Part shown: one piece after another, positions 7,920-18,312 of the stretch
Position numbering within the stretch: the stretch's first letter is position 1
Layout: every line of letters starts with the position of its first letter
NCBI RefSeq assembly: GCF_900116435.1
Contig: NZ_FPAZ01000001.1
Coordinates: forward strand, 47,416 to 111,415
DNA length: 64,000 nt
Source of the DNA: Pseudoalteromonas lipolytica
GTDB lineage: Bacteria; Pseudomonadota; Gammaproteobacteria; Enterobacterales; Alteromonadaceae
Direction of reading: 5' to 3'
Program-made: the position numbers and the translations under genes
The notes under the pieces: generated by a model
The model's input: the letters and a program-made list of their open reading frames with translations, nothing else
The model's database searches: none
What the model was told of the DNA's origin: nothing

Positions 7920-9077
7920 TTATAGAATGTCGTTAGCTGATTCAGCTAAAATACGGCGCGCAATAATCACACGCATAATTTCGTTTGTACCTTCAAGTAT
8001 TTGATGTACTCGCACATCTCTAAAATGACGCTCTAGTGGGTATTCTTTGATATAGCCATAGCCTCCGTGAATTTGCAGTGCATCATCACATACTTTAAAG
8101 CCAACATCTGTGGCAAAGCGTTTTGCCATTGCACAGTAAGTGGTTTTTTCGCTGTCGCCCGTATCCAGTTTAAACGCCGCTAAACGTACCATTTGACGCG
8201 CAGCTACAAGCTCCGTGTTCATGTCAGCAATTTTAAATTGCAACGCTTGGAAAGCGGCTAAAGGCTTGCCAAATTGCTCACGCTCTTTTAAATACTCGCG
8301 CGCTGTATTAAGTGCAGCTTGCGCCGTACCTAACGAACACGTTGCAATATTAATACGACCGCCATCAAGGCCTTGCATCGCAAATTTAAAACCTTCGCCT
8401 TCTTGACCCAGTAAGTTTGCAGCAGGAATACGCACGTCTTCAAAGCTAATTAAGCGTGTTGGTTGTGCATTCCAGCCCATTTTTTCTTCGGCTTTACCAT
8501 ACTCAACGCCGGCTGCATCTGCAGGAACCACAAATGCCGAAATACCTGCAGCACCTTCACCGCCGGTGCGTGCCATAACCACTAATAAGTCAGTTTCACC
8601 CGCTCCAGAGATAAACATCTTAGAGCCTGAAATCACATACTCGTCGCCTTCTTTAACGGCTTTTGTTTTAAGTGATGCAGCATCAGAACCTGAACCCGGC
8701 TCGGTTAAGCAATACGAGGCAAGTAATTCACCCATGACAAGTTGTTCGCAGTATTTTTCTTTTACAGCATCGGTACCGAAGCTTGCTACCATCCAGGTTG
8801 CCATATTATGAATTGTTAGCATGGCCGTGGTTGCTGTACACCCCATCGCAAGCTGTTCAAAAATAATGCTTGAATCTAGGCGAGATAACCCTAAACCACC
8901 CGCTTCTTCTGGCGTGTATAAACCACAAAAACCAAGCTGACCCGCTGCCTTAATGGTGTCTTTTGGAAAAATGTGTTCTTGATCCCATTTAGCGGCGTAA
9001 GGTGCCAGTTCAGACTCTGCAAACTGACGGGCTGTTTCAGCAAAGGCTTGCTGATCTTCGGTTAAATTAAAGTCCAT
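7920..9077 (-). CDS. ivdC: Acyl-CoA dehydrogenase (isobutyryl-/2-methylbutyryl-CoA type)
   Basis: A 385-residue FAD acyl-CoA dehydrogenase of normal length. Diagnostic segments: YCLTEPGSGSDAASLKT (substrate/flavin contact), FISGAGE, the QIHGGYGYIKEYPLER block, and the C-terminal EGTNEIMR with catalytic Glu362. It forms the 2,3 double bond of isobutyryl-CoA and 2-methylbutyryl-CoA, passing electrons to ETF. It differs from LiuA across the divergent region, where the base sits elsewhere (Glu251), as is known for isovaleryl-CoA dehydrogenases. Start ATG has AAGAGGT upstream; 10 bases precede ivdD. Confidence 0.92.
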   Translation of the reverse strand: MDFNLTEDQQAFAETARQFAESELAPYAAKWDQEHIFPKDTIKAAGQLGFCGLYTPEEAGGLGLSRLDSSIIFEQLAMGCTATTAMLTIHNMATWMVASFGTDAVKEKYCEQLVMGELLASYCLTEPGSGSDAASLKTKAVKEGDEYVISGSKMFISGAGETDLLVVMARTGGEGAAGISAFVVPADAAGVEYGKAEEKMGWNAQPTRLISFEDVRIPAANLLGQEGEGFKFAMQGLDGGRINIATCSLGTAQAALNTAREYLKEREQFGKPLAAFQALQFKIADMNTELVAARQMVRLAAFKLDTGDSEKTTYCAMAKRFATDVGFKVCDDALQIHGGYGYIKEYPLERHFRDVRVHQILEGTNEIMRVIIARRILAESANDIL

Positions 9078-9176
9078 AGTAGACCTCTTAAATTGTTGTC
9101 TTATTCTTTGTATAAATCGGTGTTTAAAGAGCGAGGACAGCCTCGCTCATTCCTTATAAAGCGCGCTTACCGGCGC
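9078..9176 (-). other. ivdC upstream spacer with a strong hairpin
   Basis: The 99-base gap between mmsA and ivdC is the longest in this operon. It contains a perfect 8-base inverted repeat, GAGCGAGG (9129-9136) and CCTCGCTC (9141-9148), around a 4-base loop, and a second weaker pair AAGCGC/GCGCTT (about 9159-9178). No long T run follows on the reverse strand, so an mRNA processing or stability hairpin, or partial terminator, is more likely than a full stop. Confidence 0.5.
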
Positions 9177-10667
9177 TTATTTAAGGTTAATACTCATGTT
9201 TGGACCCGAGGCGATATCGTCCTCAAACCAACGAGACGTAATGGTTTTCGTTTCAGTGTAAAAACGAATACCTTGTTTGCCATACGTGTGTTGATCACCA
9301 TAGAAAGAGCCTTTCCAACCAGTGAATGAGAAAAACGGCAGTGGCACCGGAATTGGCACGTTAATGCCTACTTGGCCTACTTCGATTTCGTGTTGGAATT
9401 TACGTGCGGCTGCACCGCTTGAGGTAAATAATGACGTACCATTACCGTATGGTGAGTTATTAATTAGCGCGATTGCTTCTTCAAGCGTATCAACAAACAT
9501 ACACGCCAGTACTGGACCAAAGATTTCTTCTTTGTATAAGTCCATCTCGGTTGTCACATCAGTGAATAACGTTGGACCAACCCAGTTACCTTGCTCATAC
9601 CCTTCAACAGTAAAGTCAGAGCCATCAATTAAACAGGTTGCACCTTGTGCTTTACCGCCTGCAATAAGCGATAAAATACGGTCTTTTGCCGCTTTTGATG
9701 TTTGCGGACCATATGCTGCATTCGCATCATCCCACACACCTGGGCGCACGTTTTCAAAACCCGCTTTAATTTCATCAACCCAGTCTTTCGCTTGACCAAC
9801 AAAAACAGCAACCGAAATACCCATACAACGCTGACCCGCAGCACCAACCGAAGCACCTACTAGGTTGTTTACAACATGTGATTTACTCGCATCAGGCATG
9901 ATAACCATGTGGTTTTTGGCGCCAACACAAGCTTGAACACGTTTAAGATTCGCAGTGCCTTTTGAGTAAATATACTCACCGACTCCACACGAACCCACAA
10001 ATGAAATTGCACGTACAGCAGGGTCTTCTAGTAAGCGGTCTACTTGTGGTTTAGTACCATGAACAACTTGTAAAACACCTTTAGGGGCACCCGCTTCAAC
10101 AAACAGCTCGGCTAAACGCATTGGTGTAAGTGGGTCTTGCTCTGATGGCTTAAGAATAAACGTGTTACCACACACAATAGCCAGTGGGAACATCCACAGT
10201 GGGATCATCGCTGGAAAGTTAAACGGCGTAATACCAGCACACACACCAAGCGGTTGCATATACGAATATGTATCGATTTTACGCGCCACGTTTTCCATGG
10301 TTTCGCCCATCATTAACGAAGGCGCATTTGCGGCTTGTTCAACAACTTCGATACCACGCCATACATCACCTTTCGCATCTTCGAATGTTTTGCCCAGTTC
10401 ATGACAAATAATCGTTGCTAGCTCATCGTGATTTTCTTTTAATAGCGCGGCATATTTCATCATAATGCGCGCACGTTCAGAAATAGGCACTTCTTTCCAC
10501 GTTTTAAACGTTTCTTTAGCCGAAGCAATTGCGGCATCCATTTCGGCATCTGTTGCACAAGGCACTTGTGCTAAAACTTCTTGGTTTGCAGGATTAATAA
10601 CATCAATAAGCTGCGTTGAACTTGATTGGGTAAATTCGCCGTTGATAAATAAAGGTACTTGGTGCAT
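9177..10667 (-). CDS. mmsA: Methylmalonate-semialdehyde dehydrogenase (CoA-acylating)
   Basis: A 496-residue aldehyde dehydrogenase (ivdB in the ivd naming). The catalytic Cys281 lies in AGQRCMGIS, the version typical of CoA-dependent MMSDH. The cofactor region [16 protein letters not shown] and the EIFGPVLA motif are present. It converts methylmalonate semialdehyde to propionyl-CoA and CO2, the last dedicated step of valine breakdown. The ATG follows GGAGGA by seven bases. It is second in the leftward operon, 86 bases after ivdA. Length and motifs are normal. Confidence 0.95.
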   Translation of the reverse strand: MHQVPLFINGEFTQSSSTQLIDVINPANQEVLAQVPCATDAEMDAAIASAKETFKTWKEVPISERARIMMKYAALLKENHDELATIICHELGKTFEDAKGDVWRGIEVVEQAANAPSLMMGETMENVARKIDTYSYMQPLGVCAGITPFNFPAMIPLWMFPLAIVCGNTFILKPSEQDPLTPMRLAELFVEAGAPKGVLQVVHGTKPQVDRLLEDPAVRAISFVGSCGVGEYIYSKGTANLKRVQACVGAKNHMVIMPDASKSHVVNNLVGASVGAAGQRCMGISVAVFVGQAKDWVDEIKAGFENVRPGVWDDANAAYGPQTSKAAKDRILSLIAGGKAQGATCLIDGSDFTVEGYEQGNWVGPTLFTDVTTEMDLYKEEIFGPVLACMFVDTLEEAIALINNSPYGNGTSLFTSSGAAARKFQHEIEVGQVGINVPIPVPLPFFSFTGWKGSFYGDQHTYGKQGIRFYTETKTITSRWFEDDIASGPNMSINLK

Positions 10668-10752
10668 GAGGCACTCCTCCCCAGTGGGTATTAAGAGGCC
10701 GCAACATGATAGTTTTTAAAATACGTTGCGGCTGTGAGAGACTAAAAAATGC

Positions 10753-11934
10753 TTAAATAGCTTCGACTGCCATCGCAACCGCTTCACCACCACCAATACA
10801 CAGTGAGGCAACGCCTTTGCTAAGACCACGATTCTTTAATGCATGAATTAGGGTGACTAAAATACGTGCGCCGCTGGCACCAATTGGGTGACCCAATGCA
10901 CATGCACCGCCGTTAACATTCACTTTGCTTTCGTCGAGTTTAAGCTCGTTGATTGCAAGCATAGTTACCATGGCAAATGCTTCATTGATTTCCCAAAGGT
11001 CAACGTCTTCTACAGACCAACCTGCTTTATCTAGTAATGACTTCATTGCACCAACAGGTGCTAATGTAAACTCGCTAGGGGCTTGTGAATGTGTGCTGTG
11101 AGCAACAATGCGACAAAGCGGTGTTAAACCTTGTGCGTGTGCGTCAGACTCACGCATTAATACAAGAGCAGCAGCACCATCAGAAATTGACGACGAGTTA
11201 GCCGCCGTAATAGTGCCATCTTTTTTGAATGCAGGACGTAAGCCTGGGATCTTATCTGGGCGAGCATTACCTGGTTGCTCATCAATAGAAACCGTTACAT
11301 CGCCTTTACGCGTTGAAATAGTGTGTGCAGCAACTTCGCTCTCAAACGCACCTGATTCAATGGCGGCATTGGCTTTGGTTAACGAGCTTAATGCAAAGTT
11401 ATCCATTTGTTCACGGCCAATTGAATATTGATCAGCGGTGTCTTGTGCGAAACAGCCCATTGCTTTGTTGTCATAAGCATCTTCGAGGCCATCACACATC
11501 ATGTGGTCTTTCACTTCACCGTGACCCATACGCATACCACCACGTGCATTAGGTAGCATGTAAGGCGCATTACTCATGCTTTCCATACCACCAGCAACAG
11601 CAACATTAATAGAGCCAGACTTAATTAGATCATGCGCGAACATCGCCGCTTTTAAACCTGAGCCACATACTTTATTGATCGTCGTTGCACCGGTGCCTTG
11701 ATTTAGGCCCGCTTTTAACATTGCTTGACGCGCTGGTGCTTGACCTAAACCTGCCGGTAATACACAGCCCATAATCACTTCGTCGATTTTATCCGCAGAT
11801 AATCCCGCGTGCTCTAAACTGCTTTTAATGGCAGTCGCCCCTAAATCAGTTGCGTGTGCGCCACTAAGTGCGCCCATAAACCCACCCATAGGTGTGCGTT
11901 TTGCGGCAACAATAACAACGGCTTCAGTAGTCAT
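10753..11934 (-). CDS. ivdA: Thiolase (acetyl-CoA C-acyltransferase) for 2-methylacetoacetyl-CoA
   Basis: A 393-residue thiolase, the usual family length. The nucleophilic Cys90 is in KVCGSGLKAA. The C-terminal GGACALGHPIGASGAR supplies the His, and the second Cys is in SLCIGGGEAVAMA (GGGEA instead of the common GGGMG). The reading frame extends 10 codons upstream, but ATG at 11934 is chosen because GGAG lies six bases before it and the protein then has standard length. It cleaves 2-methylacetoacetyl-CoA to propionyl-CoA and acetyl-CoA in isoleucine breakdown and may also act on acetoacetyl-CoA. First gene of the leftward operon, divergent from liuR. Confidence 0.93.
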   Translation of the reverse strand: MTTEAVVIVAAKRTPMGGFMGALSGAHATDLGATAIKSSLEHAGLSADKIDEVIMGCVLPAGLGQAPARQAMLKAGLNQGTGATTINKVCGSGLKAAMFAHDLIKSGSINVAVAGGMESMSNAPYMLPNARGGMRMGHGEVKDHMMCDGLEDAYDNKAMGCFAQDTADQYSIGREQMDNFALSSLTKANAAIESGAFESEVAAHTISTRKGDVTVSIDEQPGNARPDKIPGLRPAFKKDGTITAANSSSISDGAAALVLMRESDAHAQGLTPLCRIVAHSTHSQAPSEFTLAPVGAMKSLLDKAGWSVEDVDLWEINEAFAMVTMLAINELKLDESKVNVNGGACALGHPIGASGARILVTLIHALKNRGLSKGVASLCIGGGEAVAMAVEAI

Positions 11935-12036
11935 AATTGGCTCCATGTTAGTGGTTATCATCATGTGTTCAAATCATGTGTAACCAAACAGTTAATTTGT
12001 TATAGTTTAATTTCGATTTAATTCAGCATACATAAT

Positions 12037-12060
12037 ATTTACGTTTACGCCAACGTAAAT
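12037..12060 (-). promoter_or_regulatory. Probable LiuR operator and promoter of the ivd operon
   Basis: A perfect 9-base inverted repeat, ATTTACGTT (12037-12045) and AACGTAAAT (12052-12060), with six bases between, about 100 bases upstream of ivdA. On the reverse strand TTTACG at the outer edge could act as a -35 box, with TATTAT or TATGTA 16-19 bases downstream as -10, so the operator would lie in the promoter spacer as is typical for MerR-family control. Binding by LiuR is inferred from position and the shared TTTACG core. Confidence 0.6.
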
Positions 12061-12218
12061 CTAAAATCAACTTTTTTGCGGCCGGTAAAACTGTAAACTT
12101 ATCTGTATTTTGCTGTATTAAAAATCAAACATTTCCTCACAAAGCCATATAAATAAGGCGCTGCAATAAATTTTGAGCGCTAACCTTATAAGTCTAAAGT
12201 ATAACTTCACAATGACAC

Positions 12219-12247
12219 TTTACCTTTACGTAAACTTCACTTATATT
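12219..12247 (+). promoter_or_regulatory. Probable promoter of the liu operon with LiuR palindrome
   Basis: TTTACC (12219-12224) and TATATT (12242-12247) are spaced by 17 bases and fit a sigma-70 promoter. The perfect 10-base palindrome TTTACGTAAA (12225-12234) lies inside the spacer. The site is 29 bases upstream of the liuR start and shares its core with the palindrome serving the ivd arm. This suggests LiuR autoregulation and joint control of both operons. Confidence 0.6.
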
Positions 12248-12275
12248 GGTGTTATTCGAATGAGGTAAATAAATC

Positions 12276-12710
12276 ATGAAACAAGACAATCAAACAAACT
12301 TTGAAAGTGCAGCAGTCGAGCCTGCCAGCAATGAGCAAACGTTTAGTATCAGCGAACTAGCAAAAGAATTTGATATTACAACGCGCTCTATTCGCTTCTA
12401 TGAAGACCAAGGCTTGATCTCACCTGAGAGAAACGGTCAAACCCGTATTTACTCGAAACGTGACAAAGTAAGGCTAAAACTGATCCTACGAGGTAAACGC
12501 TTAGGCTTTACACTTGCCGAAACCGGCCGTTTGTTTGAACTTTACGACGCAGATAAATCAAGCGCTAAACAGTTAGTGACTATGCTTGACCTTATTGCAG
12601 AAAAGAAAGCGGATTTAAGCCAACAAATGGACGACATTAAAGTTGTTCTTATGGAATTAGTCACCGCTGAACGTCGCTGTCGTGAAACCCTCAATAACCT
12701 AGACGAATAA
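12276..12710 (+). CDS. liuR: MerR-family regulator of leucine/branched-chain degradation
   Basis: A 144-residue MerR-type regulator. The N-terminal winged helix-turn-helix (FSISELAKEFDITTRSIRFY near residues 24-43, then EDQGLISPER) is followed by a DNA-contact segment RIYSKRDKVRLKLI and a long dimerisation helix (about 95-140). There is no metal-binding Cys pattern at the C-terminus, only one Cys, consistent with a metabolite-sensing rather than metal-sensing member. In related bacteria LiuR represses liu/ivd genes and responds to branched-chain catabolites; that is family knowledge. It heads the rightward operon, 50 bases before liuA. Confidence 0.92.
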   Translation: MKQDNQTNFESAAVEPASNEQTFSISELAKEFDITTRSIRFYEDQGLISPERNGQTRIYSKRDKVRLKLILRGKRLGFTLAETGRLFELYDADKSSAKQLVTMLDLIAEKKADLSQQMDDIKVVLMELVTAERRCRETLNNLDE

Positions 12711-12760
12711 CCTGACACCCTTTTTATACGCGTCAACAGACTCTCACAGGAACACATATT

Positions 12761-13936
12761 ATGAGCACTATTTCACTTTATAAAGAAATGAACTTCGGAC
12801 TTGGCGAAACCGCAGACATGATCCGTGATCACGTTAATAGCTTCGCAAGCCAAGAGATTGCCCCTCTTGCTGAACAAACAGATTTAGACAACACGTTCCC
12901 AAATCAACTTTGGCCACAACTTGGCGAAATGGGTTTATTAGGGATGACGGTAGCTGAAGAATTTGGCGGTGCGGGTTTAGGCTATTTAGAACATGTTATT
13001 GCCATGGAAGAAATTAGCCGTGCAAGTGCCTCAATTGGCCTAAGTTATGGTGCTCATTCAAACTTATGTGTAAACCAAATAAACCGTAATGGAACACAAG
13101 CGCAAAAAGAAAAATACTTACCAAAGCTTATCAGCGGTGAACACATTGGTGCGCTTGCTATGAGTGAACCCAATGCAGGTTCTGACGTAGTATCAATGAA
13201 ATTAAAGGCCGAGAAAAAAGGCAACGTATTTGTTCTTAACGGTAACAAAATGTGGATCACCAATGGTCCCGATGCTGATACGTTCGTTATTTATGCCAAA
13301 ACAGATTTAAATGCAGGCCCTAAAGGGATTACAGCTTTCATCGTTGAGCGCAACACACCAGGATTTTCTACCGCACAAAAACTAGACAAACTGGGTATGC
13401 GCGGTTCGAATACTTGTGAACTTGTATTTGAAAACTGTGAAGTACCAGAAGAAAACATTTTAGGTAACTTAAACGAAGGCGTAAAAGTCTTAATGAGTGG
13501 CCTTGATTACGAGCGTGTTGTATTAGCCGCGGGTCCACTTGGTATCATGCAAGCCTGTATGGACATTGTTGTACCGTACATTCATGAACGTAAACAATTC
13601 GATAGCCCAATTGGTCAATTCCAATTAATTCAAGGCAAAATTGCCGACATGTACACGCAAATGAATGCAGCGCGTTCATATGTTTACACGGTAGCTCGCG
13701 CATGCGATCGCGGTGAAACAACACGTAAAGATGCGGCTGGTGCCATTTTATATGCAGCAGAGCTAGCGACTAAGATGGCATTAGATGCAATTCAGATCTT
13801 AGGCGGTAACGGTTATATCAACGAGTACGCGACAGGCCGTTTATTACGTGACGCTAAACTTTATGAAATTGGTGCGGGTACTTCTGAAATCCGCCGTATG
13901 CTGATTGGTCGCGAATTATTCACTGAAAGCCGATAA
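12761..13936 (+). CDS. liuA: Isovaleryl-CoA dehydrogenase
   Basis: A 391-residue FAD acyl-CoA dehydrogenase. The catalytic base appears to be Glu251 in [14 protein letters not shown], the position used in isovaleryl-CoA dehydrogenases. The position used by other family members near the C-terminus reads [11 protein letters not shown], lacking the Glu before GT. This pair of features separates it from IvdC. It converts isovaleryl-CoA to 3-methylcrotonyl-CoA, first committed step after leucine transamination and decarboxylation. AGGA precedes the ATG. 11 bases separate it from liuB. Confidence 0.95.
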   Translation: MSTISLYKEMNFGLGETADMIRDHVNSFASQEIAPLAEQTDLDNTFPNQLWPQLGEMGLLGMTVAEEFGGAGLGYLEHVIAMEEISRASASIGLSYGAHSNLCVNQINRNGTQAQKEKYLPKLISGEHIGALAMSEPNAGSDVVSMKLKAEKKGNVFVLNGNKMWITNGPDADTFVIYAKTDLNAGPKGITAFIVERNTPGFSTAQKLDKLGMRGSNTCELVFENCEVPEENILGNLNEGVKVLMSGLDYERVVLAAGPLGIMQACMDIVVPYIHERKQFDSPIGQFQLIQGKIADMYTQMNAARSYVYTVARACDRGETTRKDAAGAILYAAELATKMALDAIQILGGNGYINEYATGRLLRDAKLYEIGAGTSEIRRMLIGRELFTESR

Positions 13937-13947
13937 GGATTAAAGTT

Positions 13948-15555
13948 ATGACGATTTTAAAATCGAGTGTTAATCCACACGATCCGCAATTTCTGCAAAA
14001 TCACGATAACATGGCTGCCCTTGTAAACGACTTACGTGAAAAAGTGGCCGATATCCGCTTAGGCGGTGGCCCTGCTTTAATCGAACGCCATGTTGGCCGT
14101 GGTAAGTTATTTGTACGCGATCGTATCGAAACATTATTAGATGAAGGTTCGCCGTTCTTAGAGATTTCTCAATTTGCGGCGTTTGGTGTTTACGAGCAAG
14201 CGATTCCATGTGCAGGCGTTGTTGCGGGTATTGGTCGTGTTAAAGGCGTTGAATGTATGATTATCGCCAACGATGCCACTGTTAAAGGAGGGACATATTT
14301 CCCACTAACAGTGAAAAAGCATCTGCGCGCACAAGACATTGCAGAGCGTTGCCATTTACCATGTATTTATTTAGTTGATTCGGGCGGTGCAAACCTGCCT
14401 GAACAAGACGATGTATTCCCAGATAAACTGCATTTTGGTCGCATTTTCTATAATCAAGCACGTATGTCGGGTAAAGGCATTCCGCAAATTGCGGTGGTAA
14501 TGGGCTTATGTACTGCTGGCGGCGCGTATGTGCCTGCAATGGCTGATGAAAGCATTATCGTAAAAGAACAAGGCACTATTTTCTTAGCGGGTCCACCGCT
14601 TGTAAAAGCCGCAACAGGTGAAGAAGTTAGCGCTGAAGAGCTAGGCGGTGCCGATGTGCACTGTAAAACATCGGGTGTGGCCGATCACTATGCTGAAAAC
14701 GATGCACATGCACTGTCTATTGCACGTCAATGTATTGAGCGCATTAATTATCAGCGCCCTACTGCACCATTACTTGAAGACGTAAAACCTCCACGTTACG
14801 ACATTAACGAGATTTACGGCATTGTTGGTACTGATCTTAAAAAGCCATTTGATGTACGTGAAGTCATTGCGCGAGTGGTTGATGACTCATCGTTTGATGA
14901 GTTTAAACGTTACTTTGGTGAAACCTTGGTAACAGGCTTTGCGAAAATTTTTGGTCACCCTGTTGGTATCGTTGCTAACAATGGCATTTTATTTAGTGAA
15001 TCAGCTCAAAAAGGTGCGCACTTTATTCAGTTGTGCGCGCAGCGAAATATCCCTTTAGTCTTCTTACAAAATATCACCGGCTTTATGGTGGGTAAAAAGT
15101 ACGAGGCAGAAGGTATCGCAAAACACGGTGCCAAAATGGTTACCGCTGTATCGTGTGCTGACGTACCCAAATTCACCGTGTTAATTGGTGGCTCTTATGG
15201 TGCGGGTAACTACGGTATGTGTGGCCGAGCGTTTGAACCAACAATGATGTGGATGTGGCCTAATGCCCGTATTTCGGTTATGGGTGGCGAGCAAGCAGCT
15301 GGCGTACTTGCTCAAGTAAAGCAAGACGGTTTAGCACGCAAAGGCGAAAGCATGACTGATGCGCAAATTAGCGAATTTAAAAAGCCAATTATCGAGCAGT
15401 ACGAAAAACAAGGTCATCCTTATTATGCCAGTGCACGACTGTGGGATGATGGCATTATCGACCCTGCCGATACACGCAATGTGTTAGGTCTTGCTTTAAG
15501 TGCTGCTAAAAACGCCCCAGAGCGTGATTCTCAGTTTGGCGTATTTAGAATGTAA
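13948..15555 (+). CDS. liuB: Methylcrotonyl-CoA carboxylase, carboxyltransferase (beta) subunit
   Basis: A 535-residue carboxyltransferase, normal for MCC beta. It shows the two crotonase-like halves: [19 protein letters not shown] and [18 protein letters not shown] in the first, and [20 protein letters not shown] with [17 protein letters not shown] in the second. It transfers CO2 from carboxybiotin on LiuD to 3-methylcrotonyl-CoA, making 3-methylglutaconyl-CoA. It forms a complex with LiuD encoded two genes downstream. Co-transcribed in the liu operon; stop is 10 bases before liuC. Confidence 0.95.
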   Translation: MTILKSSVNPHDPQFLQNHDNMAALVNDLREKVADIRLGGGPALIERHVGRGKLFVRDRIETLLDEGSPFLEISQFAAFGVYEQAIPCAGVVAGIGRVKGVECMIIANDATVKGGTYFPLTVKKHLRAQDIAERCHLPCIYLVDSGGANLPEQDDVFPDKLHFGRIFYNQARMSGKGIPQIAVVMGLCTAGGAYVPAMADESIIVKEQGTIFLAGPPLVKAATGEEVSAEELGGADVHCKTSGVADHYAENDAHALSIARQCIERINYQRPTAPLLEDVKPPRYDINEIYGIVGTDLKKPFDVREVIARVVDDSSFDEFKRYFGETLVTGFAKIFGHPVGIVANNGILFSESAQKGAHFIQLCAQRNIPLVFLQNITGFMVGKKYEAEGIAKHGAKMVTAVSCADVPKFTVLIGGSYGAGNYGMCGRAFEPTMMWMWPNARISVMGGEQAAGVLAQVKQDGLARKGESMTDAQISEFKKPIIEQYEKQGHPYYASARLWDDGIIDPADTRNVLGLALSAAKNAPERDSQFGVFRM

Positions 15556-15565
15556 TGGAGGCCGT

Positions 15566-16336
15566 ATGTCAGTAACACTACAAATAACAAAATCAAATGT
15601 GGCTGTCCTCGTTTTAAACCGCCCAGAAAAACACAATGCATTTAATGAAGACGTGATTAGCGAACTCATTCAGTGCATTGAGCACGCCAATAGCTGTGAT
15701 GTACGTGCTTTGGTATTAAAAACACAAGGTAAGCATTTTTCTGCAGGCGCTGATTTAAATTGGATGAAGTCGATGGCTGGCAATGACTTTGCAGAAAACT
15801 TCGCAGATTCAAAGCAACTCGCCAAATTAATGCATGTTCTTGCAACAAGCCCTCATCCAACGCTATGTGCCGTACAAGGGGCTGCATTTGGTGGTGCGTT
15901 AGGCTTAATAGCCTGTTGTGATATTGCTATTTGCCAAGACGATGCACAATTTTGTTTAAGCGAAGTGAAGTTAGGTTTAATTCCAGCTGTGATTAGCCCG
16001 TATGTGATCAAAGCGATTGGTGAGCGTGCTGCACGCCGTTACTTTTTAACCGCAGAAATCTTTGATGCACACACAGCGAAACAATTAGGTTTAATTCATC
16101 AAGTGACCGGTGACTTACAAACAGCATTAGACAAGCACTTGCAAAGCCTTGTTAATAATGGGCCTATTGCAGTGAAAGCAGCCAAACAGCTAATCAATGA
16201 TGTTGCGGGTAAAGCCATTGATGAAACACTAATCGATTTAACAGCAGAGCGTATTGCGCGTATTCGTGTATCAGACGAAGGACAAGAAGGTCTTAGCGCA
16301 TTTTTTGAAAAACGCAGCCCAAATTGGCAGAAATAG
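15566..16336 (+). CDS. liuC: Methylglutaconyl-CoA hydratase
   Basis: A 256-residue crotonase. The open frame runs back into liuB, but the ATG at 15566 has a GGAGG site 4 bases before it and gives the family N-terminus (MSVTLQITKSNVAVLVLNRP). Oxyanion-hole motif GKHFSAGADLNWMKSM and the Glu in LSEVKLGLIPAVISP are present. The first canonical Glu is Gly here (GGALG), as in other LiuC proteins I recall. It hydrates 3-methylglutaconyl-CoA to HMG-CoA, the LiuE substrate. It lies between the two carboxylase subunit genes. Confidence 0.92.
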   Translation: MSVTLQITKSNVAVLVLNRPEKHNAFNEDVISELIQCIEHANSCDVRALVLKTQGKHFSAGADLNWMKSMAGNDFAENFADSKQLAKLMHVLATSPHPTLCAVQGAAFGGALGLIACCDIAICQDDAQFCLSEVKLGLIPAVISPYVIKAIGERAARRYFLTAEIFDAHTAKQLGLIHQVTGDLQTALDKHLQSLVNNGPIAVKAAKQLINDVAGKAIDETLIDLTAERIARIRVSDEGQEGLSAFFEKRSPNWQK

Positions 16337-16344
16337 GATCCATT

Positions 16345-18312
16345 ATGACAACAAAAACGTTGAAAAAAATTCTCGTTGCAAACCGTGGTGAAATTGCCTG
16401 CCGTGTTATGCGCACAGCAAAACAAATGGGCCTAACTACGGTTGCTGTATATTCAGATGCAGATAAACACGCGCAACATGTAAAGCTGGCCGATGAGGCT
16501 TATCACATTGGTCCTGCACCAAGTAAAGACTCATACCTAGTCGCAGATAAAATTATCGACGTTGCAAAACAAACCTCCGTTGATTGCATTCATCCCGGCT
16601 ACGGTTTTTTATCTGAAAACAGTGAGTTTGCCCTAGCCTGTGAGCAAAACGACATTGCATTTATTGGTCCTCCAGCATCAAGTATTGAAGCAATGGGCTC
16701 TAAAACGCGTGCAAAAGAAATTATGCACGAAGCCAATGTCCCTTTAGTGCCGGGCTATTATGGCGATAACCAAGACACTGAATTTTTAAAAGCCGAAGCA
16801 GAAAAAATTGGCTACCCTGTCCTTATCAAAGCAGCCTTTGGCGGTGGCGGTAAAGGAATGCGTGTAGTAGAGCATGCAAAAGACTTTATCAGTGCGCTTG
16901 AAGGGGCAAAGCGTGAAGCTAAAGCAGGCTTTGGTAATGATTTAGTGCTTCTAGAGCGTTACGTTACTAAACCCCGTCATGTTGAAGTACAAGTATTTGC
17001 AGACAATCACGGCAACTGTGTTTATTTAGGCGATCGTGACTGTTCTTTACAACGTCGCCATCAAAAAGTAATTGAAGAAGCACCGGCACCGGGTTTATCT
17101 GATTCGCTACGAAAAGAAATGGGTGAAGCCGCTGTACGCTGTGCACAAGCAATTAACTATCGTGGTGCAGGTACTGTTGAGTTTTTACTGTGTGGCGATG
17201 AGTTCTTCTTCATGGAAATGAACACTCGTTTACAAGTAGAGCACCCGGTAACCGAAATGGTCACTGGCGTTGACTTAGTAAGCTGGCAAATTAATGTGGC
17301 TGCAGGTGGAAAACTGCCGCTGTCACAAGCGGATATTCAGCTGCAAGGTCATAGCTTTGAAGCACGTATTTATGCAGAAGACCCAAGCAATGACTTTATC
17401 CCGTGTTCTGGCCGTATTGATGCCCTATTCACCCCGACTGAATCAGAGTTTGTACGCATAGACACTGGCATTGCCGCTGGCGATGAAATTAGCCCGTTTT
17501 ACGACCCAATGATTGCTAAGCTCATTGTTCACGATGACAACCGTGAGGCTGCGCTTGGTCGTTTATCAAAAGCACTGCAACAATTTCATTTAGCTGGGTT
17601 TAGTTGTAACGTTAACTTTTTACACAACCTTGCTAACCACCCTACGTTTCAAGCTGGTGCGCCTGATACACACTTTATTGAAGATCAAGGTGCGCAATTA
17701 GTCGCTAAAGACGAGCAACAACATACACTCGCGACAGTAATCGCTGCATTTGCATACATGAGCACACTAAAAGGCAGTAGTGCGAGTCCATGGCAGCAAT
17801 TAACTGGCTTTATGCTAAACAGCGCTGCGCTAACAAACATCCCATTTACTGATGTTGCGGTGCAAGCTGAAAAGTGTGCCGATGGTTTTAAAATCAACCT
17901 CAACTCAGTTGACTATACAAGTTCAGGCACTGTTGAAAATGGCCTTGCTCGCTTAGTCATTAATGGTGAAAAAGTTGTCGCGCATGTTATCCAAACAGAC
18001 ACGCATATCACTGTAATGTATAACGCTCAGCAAACAGTGATTGAACTCATCGATAAACACTACATTAGTGAACATGAAAGTGATGCACTTCCTCTTGCGG
18101 CCCCATTAAACGGCACAGTCGTTAAACACCTTGTCGCTGTGGGTAGCGAAGTAGTTAAAGGCGATGCGGTTGTAATTATCGAAGCAATGAAAATGGAATA
18201 CACGCTTAATGCTCCACATGATGGTGTATTAACCAGCTACTGTTTTGGTGAAGGTGAATTAGTTAGCCATGGCGATATGCTCGCCATAGTCGAGGAACAG
18301 GAGGCGGTATGA
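16345..18312 (+). CDS. liuD: Methylcrotonyl-CoA carboxylase, biotin-containing (alpha) subunit
   Basis: A 655-residue biotin carboxylase fused to a biotin carrier domain. Order: N-terminal carboxylase domain (KILVANRGEIACRV), ATP-grasp with the GGGGKGMR loop, the EMNTRLQVEHPVTE active-site segment, a linker/BT region, and a C-terminal biotinyl domain with the acceptor Lys616 in EAMKMEY. The start chosen is the ATG at 16345, after AGGA; seven in-frame codons upstream overlap liuC and lack a good site. It carboxylates its own biotin for LiuB. The stop overlaps liuE by four bases (ATGA), implying translational coupling. Confidence 0.95.
   Translation: MTTKTLKKILVANRGEIACRVMRTAKQMGLTTVAVYSDADKHAQHVKLADEAYHIGPAPSKDSYLVADKIIDVAKQTSVDCIHPGYGFLSENSEFALACEQNDIAFIGPPASSIEAMGSKTRAKEIMHEANVPLVPGYYGDNQDTEFLKAEAEKIGYPVLIKAAFGGGGKGMRVVEHAKDFISALEGAKREAKAGFGNDLVLLERYVTKPRHVEVQVFADNHGNCVYLGDRDCSLQRRHQKVIEEAPAPGLSDSLRKEMGEAAVRCAQAINYRGAGTVEFLLCGDEFFFMEMNTRLQVEHPVTEMVTGVDLVSWQINVAAGGKLPLSQADIQLQGHSFEARIYAEDPSNDFIPCSGRIDALFTPTESEFVRIDTGIAAGDEISPFYDPMIAKLIVHDDNREAALGRLSKALQQFHLAGFSCNVNFLHNLANHPTFQAGAPDTHFIEDQGAQLVAKDEQQHTLATVIAAFAYMSTLKGSSASPWQQLTGFMLNSAALTNIPFTDVAVQAEKCADGFKINLNSVDYTSSGTVENGLARLVINGEKVVAHVIQTDTHITVMYNAQQTVIELIDKHYISEHESDALPLAAPLNGTVVKHLVAVGSEVVKGDAVVIIEAMKMEYTLNAPHDGVLTSYCFGEGELVSHGDMLAIVEEQEAV

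Noticed and set aside
9322..9795. A 157-codon rightward open frame
   Set aside because: Antisense within mmsA, whose motifs are complete in the other direction.
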